DNA from: Nitrospira sp.
GTDB lineage: Bacteria; Nitrospirota; Nitrospiria; Nitrospirales; Nitrospiraceae
Length of the DNA: 64,000 nt
Assembly: GCA_018242765.1 (NCBI GenBank)
Contig: JAFEBH010000008.1
Coordinates: 61,252 to 125,251 of the forward strand
Direction of reading: 5' to 3'
The position numbers were made by a program, and so were the translations under genes. Shown piece after piece: positions 62,067 to 64,000 of the stretch; the first letter of the stretch is position 1, and the number at the start of each line of letters is the position of its first letter. The notes under the pieces are model-generated. The model saw only the letters and a program-made list of their open reading frames with translations, had not been told where the DNA came from and made no database searches.

Positions 62067-62354
62067 CTACGGTCCTAGAATCTGAACGGGTTTTTCTGGG
62101 TTTTCGGTCTTTGAGCCGGTGGAGGTGCCACACTGTGCACAGAGATATTCATACAGATTTCCAGTTGGAAGGACGAGAAGTAGCCGCTCTCTGGTTGGTG
62201 TCGCAATCCGGCACCGGGGGCAGAACAGCAGCGAGGCATTCAAGGACCTGAATTGATCCTGTTGACCTTCCGCAGAAGGACGAGACCGTGCTCGTGTCGC
62301 CTGATGGCGACCGGGAATCCATGGCATGCCTGCTTTACGAGGCGGTTGGAACAT
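62067..62354 (-). CDS. small zinc-ribbon protein (start uncertain)
   Basis: The C-terminal 50 residues form a zinc ribbon (LLFCPRCRIATPTRERLLLV, YEYLCAQCGTSTGSKTE). Up to 95 residues are open, but the first 40 are low in character, so a TTG start near 62240 may be the true one. It belongs to no named family that I know. Confidence 0.55.
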   Translation of the reverse strand: MFQPPRKAGMPWIPGRHQATRARSRPSAEGQQDQFRSLNASLLFCPRCRIATPTRERLLLVLPTGNLYEYLCAQCGTSTGSKTENPEKPVQILGP

Positions 62355-62393
62355 ATGACATTGTATGGAGATCCCTGCTACAGGGTCAAGTAA

Positions 62394-62516
62394 TTAGCCG
62401 TTCAGATCTCGAACGGCCAGGCTGATCGGACCGGCTACGTTATCAAGAAACTGTCCCTTGTAACCAGAATAGAAAACTCGACGGGGCCCCCGCTCCCAAT
62501 AGTTGAGCTGATGCAT
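62394..62516 (-). CDS. 40-residue hypothetical peptide
   Basis: A short frame (MHQLNYWERGPRRVFYSGYK, then GQFLDNVAGPISLAVRDLNG) with protein-like composition and codon use, 26 bp after the preceding gene on the same strand. A weak ribosome-binding site is visible. Confidence 0.35.
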   Translation of the reverse strand: MHQLNYWERGPRRVFYSGYKGQFLDNVAGPISLAVRDLNG

Positions 62517-62542
62517 GCCCCGTGCAGAGAGAATACCTATTC

Positions 62543-62911
62543 CTAGGCAGGAGTCTTGGCGGACTCAATTTCGGTCGCGGTGATCAGGCTCGACAGGTAG
62601 TCCGCAACAAAATTGAGTGCCTCTTCGCGTCCATCAGCCCGGCGTCCTTTTTCCCGTCTTTGAACTGATAGCTCATGTTCCAGGTCCGACTTCACTTCGC
62701 CCAAGATACGTTGAAGAGACGATGGTGTCAGATTAGTATCCATCTCTTCAAGTTCTTGGCAACGATCAAGGACCCAATTGAGACCCTCAATACGTCCGGC
62801 ATAATGCTCCTGCTCAGCAGTATCAATTCGCGCCATGGCAGTGGCGAAGGTTTGGGCTTCATAGATGAGATTATAAAAGCTGGTCACCGCGCGTTGTAAG
62901 GATGGATTCAT
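62543..62911 (-). CDS. hypothetical helical protein
   Basis: A 122-residue charged helical protein (LQRAVTSFYNLIYEAQTFAT, EGLNWVLDRCQELEEMDTN), with a good ribosome-binding site (AAAAGGAG). No signal peptide or known domain. Confidence 0.65.
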   Translation of the reverse strand: MNPSLQRAVTSFYNLIYEAQTFATAMARIDTAEQEHYAGRIEGLNWVLDRCQELEEMDTNLTPSSLQRILGEVKSDLEHELSVQRREKGRRADGREEALNFVADYLSSLITATEIESAKTPA

Positions 62912-63255
62912 AACACTCCTTTTCCAGTAGATGAGGAGCAATTATACATCAGATTACTGGTACGACAAGGAGAATTTTTCTCCTACTACGGCCCTGATTA
63001 AGCATTTACCGCCCCGCGGTGACCAATCCAGCAGCAATTTCCAAGCCTGCGCTTGTAACGGAGGGCCGTTTGCACCACCCATAAGACAACGACTCATCGC
63101 TAGTTTGAACCGTGCTGGTGAGGACATTCGCTCATAGCGCCGCGTAGATAATGAACGTGTTTCTGATCCGATGGGACTAGTTGTCAAAGACGCGTAAATA
63201 GTGGCTAGAGGAGCAACCCACCCGTGGATCACGACGCAATAGAGTGGCTTTGCCC
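62912..63255. other. gap with nothing recognised
   Basis: About 340 bp with no gene, repeat or motif that I can support. Confidence 0.45.
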
Positions 63256-63585
63256 CTAGGTGAAGAGGAGGGAATGAAATTCGTTCATGAAGCCATAATA
63301 GAGAGGTGCAAAGTCTTTGAGACAGTCCGGGCTGGTCTCCTTGAGTTTTTTAAAAAAGAAGACCTGTGCTCGGGGGTCTAGCTGCTCCAATAATTGACTG
63401 AGCTCACCCATCGTGTAACTGCCGGAGGGGACGCTGAGAATATAGTGAACAAGACGCTCAACAAATTGCTGAGCGATATATTCACTGGTGAGATATCCAT
63501 CAGGAAGCTTGCCAGTCGCGAGGAATTCACTGAAGGGAATCGCTTGGGCAGAAAATGGGAGACTTTGCTGCGACTCGACACTCAC
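63256..63585 (-). CDS. hypothetical protein
   Basis: A 109-residue protein beginning at GTG (GGAG about 10 nt upstream), with amphipathic helices (GYLTSEYIAQQFVERLVHYI, YTMGELSQLLEQLDPRAQVF) and no known domain. Confidence 0.6.
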   Translation of the reverse strand: MSVESQQSLPFSAQAIPFSEFLATGKLPDGYLTSEYIAQQFVERLVHYILSVPSGSYTMGELSQLLEQLDPRAQVFFFKKLKETSPDCLKDFAPLYYGFMNEFHSLLFT

Positions 63586-63857
63586 GCTGAATCGACTCCT
63601 GGGTTGGGAGGTACGATCCTTCTCTAAAAACTTTACTGGAGGTGCTCCTTATCGTCAAGTGCGCAGAAGATTCAGTGAATGCTGAGTCGAAAGACCGGTG
63701 TCCATGGAGAATCAGGCTCTATTCTTGGCGATGAGACGGACGTATCGATTCTGCACGACATATCTCGTTTTGGGTGATCATTCATAGCCTGCATTGTCGG
63801 AGAGAGGCAATTGGCTGTTTCGTCGAGCGGCATCACTGAACACTGACGGTGAAACAA
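63586..63857. other. gap before the end-of-window terminator
   Basis: No gene; a short frame at 63672-63860 is not convincing. Confidence 0.4.
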
Positions 63858-63895
63858 CAAGGGGTGGAGCTCCCCGTTCGGAACTCCACCCCTTG
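63858..63895 (-). terminator. intrinsic terminator of the partial right-edge gene
   Basis: CAAGGGGTGGAG (63858-63869) pairs with CTCCACCCCTTG (63884-63895), a perfect 12-bp stem. On the minus strand it is followed by TTGTTT. It lies 23 bp after the stop of the partial gene. Confidence 0.75.
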
Positions 63896-63918
63896 TGTCT
63901 CTTCCTGGCCCTGATGAC

Positions 63919-64000
63919 TTACAACCAGGTCACCCGTTCGGCAGGCCGAATGTAGATCGGCTCTTCCACCTGAATCCGGGCCACTTCCTTCCCGGACTTG
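63919..64000 (-). CDS. nxrB: C-terminal fragment, probably nitrite oxidoreductase beta subunit (partial)
   Basis: Only the last 26 codons are present, ending VEEPIYIRPAERVTWL before a TAA. I recall this ending as that of Nitrospira NxrB, the iron-sulfur subunit that passes electrons from nitrite oxidation, but the fragment is too short to prove it and no cysteine cluster is in view. A strong terminator follows. Confidence 0.5.
   Translation of the reverse strand, partial: KSGKEVARIQVEEPIYIRPAERVTWL

Noticed and set aside
1..64000. CRISPR arrays, tRNA and rRNA genes, intact transposases
   Set aside because: None seen on reading both strands; a dedicated tRNA scan could still find one.

Overview
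The window most likely comes from a Nitrospira-type nitrite oxidiser (phylum Nitrospirota), GC-rich and gene-dense. The case is cumulative. There is a DAB bicarbonate-uptake operon with two proton-pump-like subunits, several sigma-54 two-component systems, RND pumps paired with P-II-like proteins, two periplasmic alpha-carbonic anhydrases, and many short hypothetical proteins. At the right edge is a C-terminal fragment that I read, from memory, as the end of nitrite oxidoreductase beta subunit NxrB. I could run no database search; all family names are from recognition of motifs and overall sequence.

Layout. (1) 0.2-6.9 kb, + strand: dabB-like, second dabB-like, dabA and a P-II-like gene. The first three are joined by 4-nt ATGA overlaps. 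(2) 7.3-11.7 kb, - strand: RND pump and adaptor without an outer-membrane factor. (3) 12.8-15.9 kb, + strand: histidine kinase and NtrC-like regulator with an unusual GSFSGA loop. (4) 15.9-22 kb: transhydrogenase plus small lipoprotein, then a decayed stretch with two broken slp-like lipoprotein genes, a broken sugar-nucleotidyltransferase and tiny genes. (5) 22.2-26.8 kb, - strand: an NtrC-like regulator, a CHASE3 kinase and a second NtrC-like protein that has lost its DNA-binding domain and carries GAFAGA. (6) 27-48 kb: inorganic-carbon and envelope region with two SulP transporters, two alpha-carbonic anhydrases, a second complete RND operon, a P-II-like protein, a heme protein, two outer-membrane beta-barrel proteins and an SPFH lipoprotein. 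Intergenic spaces are unusually long here. (7) 48.6-63.6 kb: ordinary housekeeping and hypothetical genes (arfB, fabI, nudix, gcvT, FKBP, FIST, S58 peptidase, beta-CASP nuclease, LOG, Trm112-like). (8) 63.9 kb to the end: the putative nxrB 3' end with a terminator.

How it fits together. DabAB, the two SulP proteins and the two carbonic anhydrases all handle CO2/bicarbonate. The most interesting signal is a recurrent palindromic motif, GAGCGATRYCGCAC followed 8 nt later by CAGTGCGA, present only between genes in region 6 and once near 12.4 kb. In five places a sigma-54-like promoter (GG-N10-GC) lies 100-150 bp further on, pointing at a SulP gene, the second RND operon, a lipoprotein gene or the SPFH lipoprotein gene. 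That spacing is typical of enhancer-dependent promoters, so I propose an undescribed sigma-54 regulon linking bicarbonate transport, RND export and envelope lipoproteins, controlled by one of the NtrC-like regulators encoded here.
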